The translations under genes were made by a program, and so were the position numbers. The notes under the pieces were generated by a model. That model had not been told where the DNA came from. It searched no databases and saw nothing but the letters and a program-made list of their open reading frames with translations. This document shows positions 1 to 8,514 of a stretch of 64,000 nt of DNA, in pieces; the first letter of the stretch is position 1; each line of letters begins with the position of its first letter. The stretch is taken from the NCBI RefSeq assembly GCF_015477835.1, contig NZ_JADLQN010000001.1, forward strand, positions 2,728,001 through 2,792,000, given 5' to 3'. This DNA comes from Nocardia higoensis. Its GTDB lineage: Bacteria; Actinomycetota; Actinomycetes; Mycobacteriales; Mycobacteriaceae.

Positions 1-1068
1 GTCGTCCTCGTGATCGGCCTCGCGGTGCTGATGTTCCTGCTCGCCGTCGTCGTCGTGGTCAGCATCGCCGCCTGCGGCCGCTACCTGGCCACCTACTTCG
101 GCCTGCGCGTCGTCGACGACGGCCGCACCCTGCACCTGAGCCACGGGTTGTTCACGACCCGCCAGATCACTCTGGACCTGGCGCGCTTCCGCGGCGCCAC
201 GATCAACGAACCGCTGCTGCTGCGCCGCGCCGGAGCCGCCGAACTGGAAGCCATCATGGTCGGGGAGAACCCACGCCAGAAGATCCTTCCGCAGGCCCCG
301 CGCGCCGCCGTCGAACGCACCCTCGGTGAACTGCTCGGCAGCAGGCAGCTCGCCTCGGCGAAGAACACCGCAGCACGCCCGGCGAAGTCCCGCACCGATC
401 CGGTTGCCTCCGAAGCACTCCCGAGCGGCGCCGCCATCCCGGCCCGCCCCGACGCCCCACACCATCTCGACACGCCGACCGCCACCACCGGCTCGACCGT
501 CGCCGAGCACTCCTCCCGGACGGACGACTCGGCCGCCACCGACGAGCAGGCCGGGCCGGAGGCGACCGCGCGAGCCGAGGTCGACGCCAGCGCCCACCTG
601 TCGGCCCCGCTCACCCCGCACGGCCCCGTCGCACGCCGCAGACGCTGGGTCCGCGCAGTGCTGCCTGCCTGCGTTCCCGCCGTCGTCCTGGCTGTCCTGA
701 CGATCTCCGCGCAGTCTTACCCCCCTTGGCTGTGGCTGCCCGTCGTCGTCCTGATCGCGCCGGCCGTCCTGCTCGCCGAAGACCGGTACCGGGGCCTCGG
801 CCACACCGTGCTCCCCGGCACGGCGCACGGCCCCGCCTGGCTCATCACCCGGTCCGGTTCCCTGGACCGCGATCGCGATTGTCTGGAGGCTCCCGGCATC
901 ATCGGATGGACGGTCCGCCAGACCTTCTGGCAGCGCCGTTCCGGCATCGCCACGGTGGTAGCCGCCACCGCCGCGGGCAAGAAGAGCTATCGCATCGTCG
1001 ACGTTCCGCTCGAAAGGGCGTGGGAGATCATCGAAGACGCCACTCCGGGGGCTCTCGGCCACCGCTAG
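1..1068 (+). CDS. PH-domain (bPH_2/YdbT-like) membrane protein, 5' truncated
   Basis: The reading frame is open to the left edge of the window, so the true start is probably outside; the first in-window start is a GTG at 10. A hydrophobic segment (residues 1-26) leads into a beta-rich stretch ending QKILPQAPRAAVERTLGELL, then a low-complexity Ala/Thr/Pro/Asp linker of about 100 residues, a second hydrophobic pair (about 217-256) and a C-terminal block with WLITRSGSLDRDRD and WQRRSGIATVVAATAAG. The last motif is typical of bacterial PH domain 2 proteins of the YdbS/YdbT type. These are envelope membrane proteins of unclear role. The long disordered linker is unusual. Family call is inference from motif form. 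Confidence 0.7.
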   Translation, partial: VVLVIGLAVLMFLLAVVVVVSIAACGRYLATYFGLRVVDDGRTLHLSHGLFTTRQITLDLARFRGATINEPLLLRRAGAAELEAIMVGENPRQKILPQAPRAAVERTLGELLGSRQLASAKNTAARPAKSRTDPVASEALPSGAAIPARPDAPHHLDTPTATTGSTVAEHSSRTDDSAATDEQAGPEATARAEVDASAHLSAPLTPHGPVARRRRWVRAVLPACVPAVVLAVLTISAQSYPPWLWLPVVVLIAPAVLLAEDRYRGLGHTVLPGTAHGPAWLITRSGSLDRDRDCLEAPGIIGWTVRQTFWQRRSGIATVVAATAAGKKSYRIVDVPLERAWEIIEDATPGALGHR

Positions 1069-1135
1069 TCCTCCCGGCCGACCGTGCCGGCGTCCGCGGC
1101 CGGGCGCTCGAGTGCGCTGCCGTGCGCCTACGCCG

Positions 1136-1657
1136 CTATCGCCGTGTCGGTACCGGGGCCGGGGGCGCGACGGCAGTGTTCACGTTGAACGCGTACAGCA
1201 GGGGTGGGACCGTTCCGCAGACGAGCAGCAGCAGTGTGGGCCAGTCGCCCATGAGCAGCGTGTCGGAGCCGGGACCGGGGAAGGTGCACAACAGGAAGCC
1301 GAAAGCCCACGCGACCACGGGCAGCAGCGCGAGGCGCAGACTGTCGGTCAGCGTGCGCATCGCCGCGACCAGGGCGATGTTCAGGACGGCCGCGATCAGT
1401 GCCGTCACCGGAACCGGAATCGCTCCCGAGCCGAGCGGGGCGGCCAGCTGCCCGCCGGCGGCCTGTGCGAGATCGGCGGGCGCCGCGTCGGGCGTCCACG
1501 AACCGCCCACGTAGAAGGGCAGATACAGCACTTCGACGGCGACGCTGAACAGGGCCGCCGCGACGAGCGCCGCTATCGCGATCCCGCGACCCGCCGCGCC
1601 GAGCCGGGCTCGGGTCGCATCGTCGGTCGCATCGGCCTGCCGGTCCCGGATCTCCAC
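1136..1657 (-). CDS. Four-helix conserved membrane protein downstream of mshB
   Basis: A 173-residue protein with hydrophobic segments near residues 26-48, 78-100, 107-128 and 138-158 and a short polar N-terminus, so a probable four-pass membrane protein with no catalytic motif. It begins with GTG 10 bp after the mshB stop and is the last gene of the leftward typA-lpqW-mshB run. The same position after mshB is held by a conserved membrane protein in M. tuberculosis (Rv1171, recalled not searched). Function is unknown; co-transcription with mshB is inferred from spacing. Confidence 0.8.
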   Translation of the reverse strand: MEIRDRQADATDDATRARLGAAGRGIAIAALVAAALFSVAVEVLYLPFYVGGSWTPDAAPADLAQAAGGQLAAPLGSGAIPVPVTALIAAVLNIALVAAMRTLTDSLRLALLPVVAWAFGFLLCTFPGPGSDTLLMGDWPTLLLLVCGTVPPLLYAFNVNTAVAPPAPVPTRR

Positions 1658-1667
1658 GGCAGCGAGT

Positions 1668-2564
1668 CTAGGCGGACAGCGCGGCGAGCCCCGCGAACAG
1701 ATCGTGCTCGCGGCCGTCCACTCCCACCGGACCGCGCTTGCCGCGCACCAGCACGAAGTGTTCCTCCGGCAGGACGGGCTGGGCGATGTCGTTGGAGAGG
1801 GCGAACTCCCGGCCCGACGGCGCGACGCTCACCTGGGTGGCGTGGGCGCGCAACGCGGCGCGTTTGGCCGAGAGCACCTCGGAGACATCGACGACGGTGG
1901 TGATGGTCTCGCTCTCCACACCCGCCAGTTCGCCGACGGCGGGCAGCCGCCAGCCCGCGGGCAACGCGCCCGGCAGGCCTTCGGCGGTGCGCCGGGCCAG
2001 CGATTCGGTGTGCAGGGCGAGCAGATGCAGGTCGGTGACGGTCCAGTACACCTTCGGCACGTCCCAGCCGAGCTCGGCGGCGGCCTCGACGGCCGCGGTG
2101 GTGATCTCGTGGGCGCGGACGTGATCGGGGTGCCCGTAGCCGCCGCGGGGGTCGTAGGTGATCACGACGCGGGGCCGCAGCTCGAGCAGCACCTCCACGA
2201 GCGCCTCGACCGCTTCCGGCCCGGAGTTCACGAACGCTCGCGGGTGCCGCGCCGAAGGGGAGTCGGCCATGCCGGAGTCGCGCCAGCGGCCCGCGCCGCC
2301 GAGAAACCGGGGCTCGCCCGCTCCGAGCGCGGCCAACGCGCCGGTCAGTTCCAGGATTCGATAGCCGCCGAGCTGGTCGGCCTGATCGGCGGTGAGCTGG
2401 GCCCACTGCTCGCCGATGACCTCGCCCTCCTCGCCGAGCGTGCAGGTCACCACGGTGACCGGAACGCCGCGGGAACGGTAGAGCGCGATGGTCCCGCCGG
2501 TGGTGATCGACTCGTCGTCGGGGTGGGCGTGCACGAGGAGCAGTCCACCGGTGGACACGGTCAC
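1668..2564 (-). CDS. mshB: N-acetyl-1-D-myo-inositol-2-amino-2-deoxy-alpha-D-glucopyranoside deacetylase (MshB)
   Basis: Zinc-dependent deacetylase of mycothiol biosynthesis; it removes the acetyl group from GlcNAc-inositol to give GlcN-inositol in the cytoplasm. The LmbE/PIG-L fold signature HAHPDDE lies at residues 12-18, with GGYGHPDH near residue 140 supplying the further metal/catalytic histidines. I chose the GTG at 2564: it forms a GTGA overlap with the lpqW stop and has AGGAGG a few bases upstream. A GTG at 2579 would add five residues but lacks a ribosome-binding site. Length (298 aa) is normal. The position between lpqW and an Rv1171-like gene matches mycobacteria. Confidence 0.96.
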   Translation of the reverse strand: MTVSTGGLLLVHAHPDDESITTGGTIALYRSRGVPVTVVTCTLGEEGEVIGEQWAQLTADQADQLGGYRILELTGALAALGAGEPRFLGGAGRWRDSGMADSPSARHPRAFVNSGPEAVEALVEVLLELRPRVVITYDPRGGYGHPDHVRAHEITTAAVEAAAELGWDVPKVYWTVTDLHLLALHTESLARRTAEGLPGALPAGWRLPAVGELAGVESETITTVVDVSEVLSAKRAALRAHATQVSVAPSGREFALSNDIAQPVLPEEHFVLVRGKRGPVGVDGREHDLFAGLAALSA

Positions 2565-4342
2565 GGGATCCTCCTCCACATTGCCGCATCACCGAAGATA
2601 CCGACCGGGATGGCACCGCTCAACGACGCGCCGTCCACGTGCGGCCCGGCCGCCGCGACCAGGTTGTCCTGCACGATCGGCAGCACCGTCGACAGATTCC
2701 ACAGCGCGGGCTCGGCCTCGGCCAGGGTCTTGGGCACGTCGATACCGCGCAGGGCGGCGTCGATCGCCGGCTGCAGGGCGACATCGCATATCCCGGAAAG
2801 ATTGGCCGGTGCGCGCCGCGCCGCCTCGAGCGCCGCTTCGACCTCGCCGTCGGCGGCGGGCTCGGCGCTCGGCGGGCAGCCGTAACGGGAGGCGAGCACG
2901 TTCGCGGGATCGCCACCTGCCACTTCCCAGCCGACGATCGCGTCCACGTTGCCGTCCACCAACTCCTTGCCGTAGAGCTCGTCGGCGGGCAGCGCGCGCA
3001 CGGTCGCGTCGATGCCCGCACTGCGCAACTGGTCGGCGGCGGTGTGGGCGACGGCCTGGGCGGTCGCGTCGTCGGTCACCGTTCCGATGCGCACCGTCAG
3101 CTTGCGACCGTTCTTCGCCAACGACCGCGGCTGCGGCGCGGGCGAGGTCGGCGACAACTCCTGCGGAGTCTCGGGAGCGCGGGCGAATCCGGCCTCGCCC
3201 AGCAGCGCGAAGGCTTCCTCGGCCGAGGGACGCGGCGGATCGGTGGGCACGTAGCCGCGGTCCGAGGGCGAGAGGATCTGCGCGCGCACCGGTTCCACCC
3301 AGCCCCCGGTCTGCGCGCCGACGGTGGCCAGCAGGGCCGGATCGAGCAGCGCGAGCACACCGCGCCGCACCCGCGGATCGACCAGATCCGCGCTGCGCCC
3401 GTTGAGGACCAGCCGCAACGTGCGCGACTGCGGCATGATCGCGGTACGCACCGAGGCGATCGCCCCCAGCTGCGCCTGGGTCGCGACACCGCCGTGCACC
3501 AACGCCATCTGCGCGTCGCCGGTGCGCAGTGAATCGGCCAGCTGGGCGGGAGTCCCGCCGCGTCGCAACAGGATCTGATCGGGGGCCGCCGGGGTGCCCC
3601 AGTAGCGGTCGTTGCGCTCCAGCAGGATCTCGTCGCGCCCCTGGTCCACCGATTTGATGGCGAAGTTGCCGCCGGAGACGGCGATGCCCTCGGCGAGCCC
3701 GTTGACGAACCCGCCCGGCTGGTCCTTGATCAGATGCGAGGGCAGCAGATTGGCGAACAGCTCTCGCCAGGCCGGATAGGGCCTGCTGAGCACCACGTTC
3801 ACCGTCTTGCCGCCGCCGGAGGAGGTGACATCGGTGATCAGCCGGTAGGCCGCCGGATCGACCACGCCCGGCTGGCTGATCATCTGCTGCCACAGGAACC
3901 GGAAATCCTCGGCCGCGATCGGCGCGCCGTCGGACCAGTTGGCCTGATTGCGCAGCGTGTAGGTGATCGTGAACGGCTCCTGCGCGGTCACCTCGGCGGA
4001 GGTGATCAGCGCGGTGTCGGGCACCCACAGCGCCGCGCCCGGCGCCGCCGGATCGAGGACCGGACGGAACGGGCTCGGCAACACCATCGACGCGACCGCC
4101 GAAGCGGCGGGCGACTGATCGGCGCGCAGATGCGGATTGAATCCGACACCGACGTCGTCGATCGCCACCACGACGGTGTTCTTGCTCGGCCCCTCCGTCG
4201 TCGTCTTCGGAGAATCCGTGCTCTCGATGGGCGGCGGCGGGTTCGCGGTGCAGCCCGCGAGCACCGCGACCGACACCGCGGCCAGCAACTGGATGACGCG
4301 CACCGTCGCGCGCCGTCGGGCCCCCGGAATCACGCTGGGCAC
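2561..4342 (-). CDS. lpqW: LpqW-type lipoprotein of the ABC solute-binding family 5
   Basis: A 593-residue lipoprotein: Arg-rich n-region, hydrophobic core and lipobox VLAGC with the lipidated Cys at about residue 31, then a low-complexity Pro/Ser/Thr linker. The rest is an oligopeptide-binding (SBP_bac_5) domain with features such as WSDGAPIAAEDFRFLWQQM. No permease or ATPase genes are nearby. In mycobacteria LpqW does not act as a nutrient receptor but directs flux between PIMs and lipoarabinomannan at the PimE branch point, and pimE is about 3 kb away here. GTG start 1 bp after the typA stop, so probably co-transcribed; mshB overlaps its end. Confidence 0.93.
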   Translation of the reverse strand: MPSVIPGARRRATVRVIQLLAAVSVAVLAGCTANPPPPIESTDSPKTTTEGPSKNTVVVAIDDVGVGFNPHLRADQSPAASAVASMVLPSPFRPVLDPAAPGAALWVPDTALITSAEVTAQEPFTITYTLRNQANWSDGAPIAAEDFRFLWQQMISQPGVVDPAAYRLITDVTSSGGGKTVNVVLSRPYPAWRELFANLLPSHLIKDQPGGFVNGLAEGIAVSGGNFAIKSVDQGRDEILLERNDRYWGTPAAPDQILLRRGGTPAQLADSLRTGDAQMALVHGGVATQAQLGAIASVRTAIMPQSRTLRLVLNGRSADLVDPRVRRGVLALLDPALLATVGAQTGGWVEPVRAQILSPSDRGYVPTDPPRPSAEEAFALLGEAGFARAPETPQELSPTSPAPQPRSLAKNGRKLTVRIGTVTDDATAQAVAHTAADQLRSAGIDATVRALPADELYGKELVDGNVDAIVGWEVAGGDPANVLASRYGCPPSAEPAADGEVEAALEAARRAPANLSGICDVALQPAIDAALRGIDVPKTLAEAEPALWNLSTVLPIVQDNLVAAAGPHVDGASLSGAIPVGIFGDAAMWRRIP

Positions 4343-4343
4343 T

Positions 4344-6242
4344 CTACAGCGCGGCCCGGTCCCGTGCCTTCCGCCGCGACAGCTCGCGCGCCCGCTCGTT
4401 GGCGTTGAGCACGACCTTGCGCACCCGCACCACGTTCGGGCCGACCTCGACGCACTCGTCGCCCGCGCAGAACTCCAGGGCGCCTTCCAGATCCAGCACC
4501 AGCGGACGGGCCAGGGTCTCCAGCACGTCGCCGGTGGCGCTGCGCATATTGGTCAGCTTCTTCTCACGGGTGACATTGATGTCGAGATCCTCCGCACGCG
4601 GATTGATGCCGACGACCATGCCCTCGTAGGCCTCCGCGCCCGGCTCCACGAAGAAGGTGCCGCGATCGGCCAGCTGCAGCATCGCGTAGGCGGTGACATT
4701 GCCCGCGCGGTCGGACACCAGCGAGCCGGTGTGCCGGGTGCGGATCTCGCCCGCCCAGGGGGCGTAGCCGTGCGCGACGGCGTTGGCGATGCCGGTGCCG
4801 CGGGTCTCGGTGAGGAAGTCGGTGCGGAAACCGATCAGGCCGCGCGAGGGCACGATGAACTCCATGCGCACCCAGCCGTGCCCCTGGTTGGACATCTGCA
4901 CCATCTTGCCCTTGCGGGCGGCCAGCAACTGGGTGACCGCGCCCAGGTGCTCCTCGGGCACGTCGATGGTCAGTTCCTCGAACGGCTCGTGCACCTTGCC
5001 GTCGACGGTCCTGGTGACCACCTGCGGCTTGCCGACGGTGAGCTCGAAGCCCTCCCGACGCATGGTCTCCACCAGGATCGCCAGCGCCAGCTCGCCGCGG
5101 CCCTGCACCTCCCAGGTGTCGGGGCGCTCAGTGTTGAGCACGCGCAGCGAGACGTTGCCGATCAGTTCCTGATCCAAGCGCGCCTTGAGCATGCGGGCGG
5201 TCAGCTTGGTGCCGCCGTTGCGGCCGGCCAGCGGCGAGGTGTTGATGCCGACGGTGACCGAGATGGCGGGCTCGTCGACGGTGATGCGCGGCAGCGCCAC
5301 CGGGTTCTCCGGGTCGGCCAGGGTGTCGCCGATCATGATCTCCGGGATGCCCGCGACCGCGACGATGTCGCCCGCGACGGCTTCCTCGGCCGGGTTGCGC
5401 TCCACGCCGACGGTGGCCAGCAGCTCGGTGATCTTGACGGTCTTGGTGCCCTCGGCGCTCATCCACGCCACGTTCTGGCCCTTGCGCAGGGTGCCGTTGT
5501 GGATGCGGACGAGCGCGAGACGACCGAGGAACGGGGAGGCGTCGAGGTTGGTGACGTGCGCCTGCAGTTCGGCCGCCGCGTCACCCTTGGGCGCGGGGAC
5601 GCATTTCAGCAGCACGTCGAACAGCGCGTCCAGGTTCGGCGCGTCGGGCGCGTTGCCGTTCTCGGGCTGCTCGGTGGAGGCCTTGCCCTCGCGGCCGGAG
5701 GCGTAGAGGACCGGCAGGTCGAGCGCGAGTTCGGCGGCCTCGGCGGCCTCGTCGTCGAGGTCGGAGGCCAGGTCCAGCAACAGATCGTGGCTCTCTTCGA
5801 CGACCTCGGCGATACGGGCGTCGGGCCGGTCGGTCTTGTTGACCACCAGGATCACCGGCAGCGAGGCGGCCAGCGCCTTGCGCAGCACGAACCTGGTCTG
5901 CGGCAGCGGGCCCTCCGAGGCGTCCACGAGCAGGACGACGCCGTCGACCATCGACAGGCCGCGCTCGACCTCACCGCCGAAGTCGGCGTGGCCGGGGGTG
6001 TCGATGACATTGATGACGGTCACCGACCCGTCCAGGTGATGACGGTGCACGGCGGTGTTCTTGGCGAGAATGGTGATGCCCTTCTCGCGCTCGAGATCCC
6101 CGGAGTCCATGACGCGGTCCACCGGTTCGGCCCGTTCGGCGAAAGCGCCGGACTGACGGAGCATGGCGTCGACCAGTGTCGTCTTGCCGTGGTCTACGTG
6201 CGCCACGATGGCGACGTTGCGAAAATCGCGTGCAGACGACAC
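4344..6242 (-). CDS. typA: Ribosome-associated translational GTPase TypA/BipA
   Basis: A 632-residue GTPase of the EF-G/LepA class that binds the ribosome and supports 50S assembly and stress growth. G1 is AHVDHGKTTLVDAML (about residues 14-28), the switch region GITILAKNTAVH, G3 DTPGHADFGGEVERGL, G4 VNKTDRPDA. EF-G-like domains follow, with LAILVETMRREGFELTVGKP and the TypA-specific C-terminal domain ending in basic RKARDRAAL. First gene of the leftward run with lpqW and mshB. The start is preceded by an AGGAGG-type site and about 130 bp of divergent promoter region shared with the iron-box gene. Confidence 0.97.
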   Translation of the reverse strand: MSSARDFRNVAIVAHVDHGKTTLVDAMLRQSGAFAERAEPVDRVMDSGDLEREKGITILAKNTAVHRHHLDGSVTVINVIDTPGHADFGGEVERGLSMVDGVVLLVDASEGPLPQTRFVLRKALAASLPVILVVNKTDRPDARIAEVVEESHDLLLDLASDLDDEAAEAAELALDLPVLYASGREGKASTEQPENGNAPDAPNLDALFDVLLKCVPAPKGDAAAELQAHVTNLDASPFLGRLALVRIHNGTLRKGQNVAWMSAEGTKTVKITELLATVGVERNPAEEAVAGDIVAVAGIPEIMIGDTLADPENPVALPRITVDEPAISVTVGINTSPLAGRNGGTKLTARMLKARLDQELIGNVSLRVLNTERPDTWEVQGRGELALAILVETMRREGFELTVGKPQVVTRTVDGKVHEPFEELTIDVPEEHLGAVTQLLAARKGKMVQMSNQGHGWVRMEFIVPSRGLIGFRTDFLTETRGTGIANAVAHGYAPWAGEIRTRHTGSLVSDRAGNVTAYAMLQLADRGTFFVEPGAEAYEGMVVGINPRAEDLDINVTREKKLTNMRSATGDVLETLARPLVLDLEGALEFCAGDECVEVGPNVVRVRKVVLNANERARELSRRKARDRAAL

Positions 6243-6371
6243 GCTGAATCCTCCTGCTGATAGGTATGGGTGCCGACACCTGAGAACAGATGGAGAATCG
6301 AATCCACCGGGCGTCGCGGCCGACTACACACACTACCGGCAAGTCGTCACTTCATATGCTTCAGCCACCGG

Positions 6372-6390
6372 TTAGGTTATGCTAACCAAC
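6372..6390 (+). promoter_or_regulatory. Candidate IdeR/DtxR iron box over a leaderless promoter
   Basis: TTAGGTTATGCTAACCAAC matches 16 of 19 positions of the IdeR consensus TTAGGTTAGGCTAACCTAA as I recall it, with a perfect GGTTA-TGC-TAACC core. It contains the -10 element TATGCT (6378-6383), which lies exactly 7 bp before the ATG at 6391. Bound repressor would therefore cover the promoter of the small cysteine-rich gene. The typA start is 130 bp away on the other strand, so an effect there is less likely. Confidence 0.7.
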
Positions 6391-6567
6391 ATGGGCAAAG
6401 TCAAGGCGAAGAAGGTTTCGAGCCTGAAACCCAAGAAGAAGTGCTGCCGCAAGAAGACGCGATGCGTGAAGTGCCCGGTCGTCGTCATGCGGATGAAGAA
6501 AGCCGAGGCCGCGGGGCTACACGGCAAGGATCTGAAGAAGGCGCTCGAGCGGGCCCGCGCGGCCTGA
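6391..6567 (+). CDS. Small Lys/Cys-rich protein, possible metal-binding knuckle, putatively iron-regulated
   Basis: A 58-residue basic protein. The N-terminus is Lys-rich, then CCRKKTRCVKC places four cysteines in a C-C-x5-C-x2-C arrangement, followed by VVVMRMKKAEAAG and an amphipathic helix KDLKKALERARAA. The cysteines could form a small zinc or iron site; the charge would suit RNA or ribosome binding. I chose ATG 6391 because a consensus -10 lies 7 bp upstream (leaderless start); the in-frame ATG at 6379 is inside the operator and has no Shine-Dalgarno. Short Cys-rich proteins like this recur in actinobacteria, but I know no assigned function. Confidence 0.8.
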   Translation: MGKVKAKKVSSLKPKKKCCRKKTRCVKCPVVVMRMKKAEAAGLHGKDLKKALERARAA

Positions 6568-6624
6568 ACCTGGAATTTCCCTGTGTCGCGAGATCATTCG
6601 GCCCGCTTCGGGTAGTACCGGGAG

Positions 6625-6933
6625 ATGACCGCAGAACTGCTTCCCGAAGATCGCATCGCCGACGCCATGACCGGCCTGCCCGACTGGTCACGCGCGGACG
6701 CGCAGATCTCGCGCACCGTCACCGCCGCTTCCTTCCCCGCCGCCATCGAACTCGTGCGCCGCGTCGCCGACGCGGCCGAACGTGCGAATCATCACCCCGA
6801 TATCGATATCCGCTGGCGAAAAGTCACCTTCACCTTGTCGACGCATTCCGCGGGCGGCCTGACCGCCGCGGACTTCGCCCTGGCCGAGCAGATCGACGTA
6901 CTCGCCGACGCGACCGCCGGTTCGGACGCCTGA
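6625..6933 (+). CDS. phhB: Pterin-4a-carbinolamine dehydratase family protein
   Basis: A 102-residue single-domain protein with the diagnostic ERANHHPDIDIRWRKVTFTLSTHSAGGLT block, where the paired His and the His of the STHSAGG loop line the pterin-dehydrating site. The family dehydrates 4a-hydroxytetrahydrobiopterin during recycling; actinobacterial copies often lack a partner aromatic hydroxylase, so the substrate here is uncertain. ATG start with a GGGAG-type site upstream. It converges on pimE with only 4 bp between stop codons, the same pairing as Rv1159A/Rv1159 in M. tuberculosis (recalled). Confidence 0.93.
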   Translation: MTAELLPEDRIADAMTGLPDWSRADAQISRTVTAASFPAAIELVRRVADAAERANHHPDIDIRWRKVTFTLSTHSAGGLTAADFALAEQIDVLADATAGSDA

Positions 6934-6937
6934 CAGT

Positions 6938-8182
6938 TCAGGACACCCCGGCACGCTCGGTCGCCGGGATCGCCGCGCGTGCCCGCCTGCCCGAGACGAT
7001 CACCCAGACGAGCAACGCCAGCACGCCCACCACATTCACCGCACCCAGCCAGGACAACACGCCCGGCCGGGAGATCTCCCAGATCGTCGGCTGGAAGAAC
7101 GACAGCACCCATGGCACCCCGATCAGGGTGGTCACCAGCCAATAGCCCGCGAGCACGCGCGCGCCGGGCGCCTCGCGCAGCGGTCCGTAGAGCAGCCACA
7201 ACACCAGCGGCAGCAACCACACCCAGTGATGCGACCAGGAGATCGGCGAGACCATCAGGCCGAACACCTGTACCAGCAACAGCGTGCCCAGCCGGTCGTC
7301 CGGGCCGAGGCAGCGCCAGGCCGCGATCGCCAGCGCCGCGACCACCAGGACCGCGCAGATCCAGACCGGTCCGGTCTCCACGTCGTAGCCGAGGATGCGG
7401 CTGAGCGTTCCGCGCAGTGACTGATTCCACACCGAACCCACCGGCCCGATCCGGTCCGCGTCGCCGAGCAGGGTGCCGAAATAGCGGCGCGCCTCGTGGC
7501 CGTTGAGCAGGTAGCTGATACCGACCGTCAGGCCGAACGCCACCGCCGCGAACACCGCCGCTCCCCACCGGCGCCGCGCCAGGAAGTACAGCCCGGTGAT
7601 CGCCGGCGTCAGCTTGATGCCGGCGATCACGCCGACCAGGCCACCGGATATCCACCATCGCGAACTGCGCACCGCGAGCATGGCGCCGAGCACAAGGAAG
7701 ACGTTGACCTGCCCGTAGTCGATGGTCGTCCGGACCGGCTCCAGCCACACACCCACCGCCGTCCAGGCGATCGGGGTCACCCGCCACGCCGGCTCCCGCA
7801 ACCGCTCGCGGCCGAGAATCATCTCCAGGGTGATCCACACCACGCCGTAGAGCGCCGCCACGGTCGCCAGTAGCCATCCGATGGCCACCGTGGTGAACGG
7901 CAGGAAATGCAGCGGATAGAAGACGAACGCGGCGAAGGGCGGATAGGTGAACGGCAGCGGGAAGTCCGGCGTCTTCTCGGCATAGGTGAAGTCGTAGAGG
8001 CGATCGGTGCCCACCGAGGCCGAGCCGTCGACGTAGACGTGCAGATCGACCAGGTTCATCCCGTTGTCGGACAACAGCATCCACAACATCCGGGCGAGGA
8101 CGGACAGCCCCAGTGCCAGCGCCGCCCATCGCCATCGGGTAGCGGCCGGACGTCCGTCCGTCCGAGCGCTCTCTCGGTTCAA
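6938..8182 (-). CDS. pimE: Polyprenol-phosphate-mannose-dependent alpha-1,2-mannosyltransferase (PimE-like, GT87)
   Basis: A 414-residue multipass membrane glycosyltransferase with about ten hydrophobic segments. The first periplasmic loop carries VDLHVYVDGSASVGTDRLYDF, matching the acidic loop of GT87 enzymes in which an Asp is catalytic in PimE; the next loop is FPLPFTYPPFAAFVFYPL, also family-typical. PimE adds the alpha-1,2-mannose that turns Ac1PIM4 into Ac1PIM5 from polyprenyl-phosphate-mannose on the outer face. Linkage to phhB, typA and lpqW supports PimE over other GT87 paralogues. The assignment to PimE itself rests on context. Confidence 0.85.
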   Translation of the reverse strand: MNRESARTDGRPAATRWRWAALALGLSVLARMLWMLLSDNGMNLVDLHVYVDGSASVGTDRLYDFTYAEKTPDFPLPFTYPPFAAFVFYPLHFLPFTTVAIGWLLATVAALYGVVWITLEMILGRERLREPAWRVTPIAWTAVGVWLEPVRTTIDYGQVNVFLVLGAMLAVRSSRWWISGGLVGVIAGIKLTPAITGLYFLARRRWGAAVFAAVAFGLTVGISYLLNGHEARRYFGTLLGDADRIGPVGSVWNQSLRGTLSRILGYDVETGPVWICAVLVVAALAIAAWRCLGPDDRLGTLLLVQVFGLMVSPISWSHHWVWLLPLVLWLLYGPLREAPGARVLAGYWLVTTLIGVPWVLSFFQPTIWEISRPGVLSWLGAVNVVGVLALLVWVIVSGRRARAAIPATERAGVS

Positions 8183-8514
8183 ATCGCAGGCTTTCGGGGT
8201 GTGAGGTCAGGTCGCGAAGGTATTTCCGCTGTTCGGCGCACGCGAGCCGAAGGTGCTGACTAGATTAACCGGAGATCACCAGGCCCCCGGCGTGGCCTAT
8301 CCCCTTGCTCTTGACCACAGCGGTAACATTTGCATCACTGTTCACTCCAGTAACGCCGAAACAAACTACTCTCCGGTAACACTGATCGTCCACGACAGAA
8401 ACTCCGGAGCGCGGCGGCTGTACAAGCCGGTACCGATGTACTTAGAGTGACCCGGAAAACAACGGGCCCGCGCCCGTTGCACCAGATGTACCCGAGGTAA
8501 GGACGGCAAGACCA
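8183..8514. other. Divergent intergenic region between pimE and the secreted-protein gene
   Basis: About 330 bp of lower-GC sequence with no credible gene. It holds three GTAAC motifs (8322, 8350 and 8375) and, close to the rightward gene, a perfect hairpin: CAACGGGC (8460-8467), loop CCGC, GCCCGTTG (8472-8479). The hairpin lies 35 bp before the GTG start, in the likely 5' leader. An AAGGA ribosome-binding site is at 8499-8503. A 65-codon ORF at 8253-8450 looks like chance. Confidence 0.55.

Noticed and set aside
4137..6260. 707-codon plus-strand ORF
   Set aside because: Shadow of typA; valine/histidine-rich with no known domain.
8322..8380. Three GTAAC motifs as MtrA binding sites
   Set aside because: MtrA sites are closely spaced direct repeats as I recall; the spacing of about 25-28 bp here does not fit.
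8253..8450. 65-codon ORF as a small protein
   Set aside because: No ribosome site, no domain, and it overlaps the likely promoter region of the secreted-protein gene.
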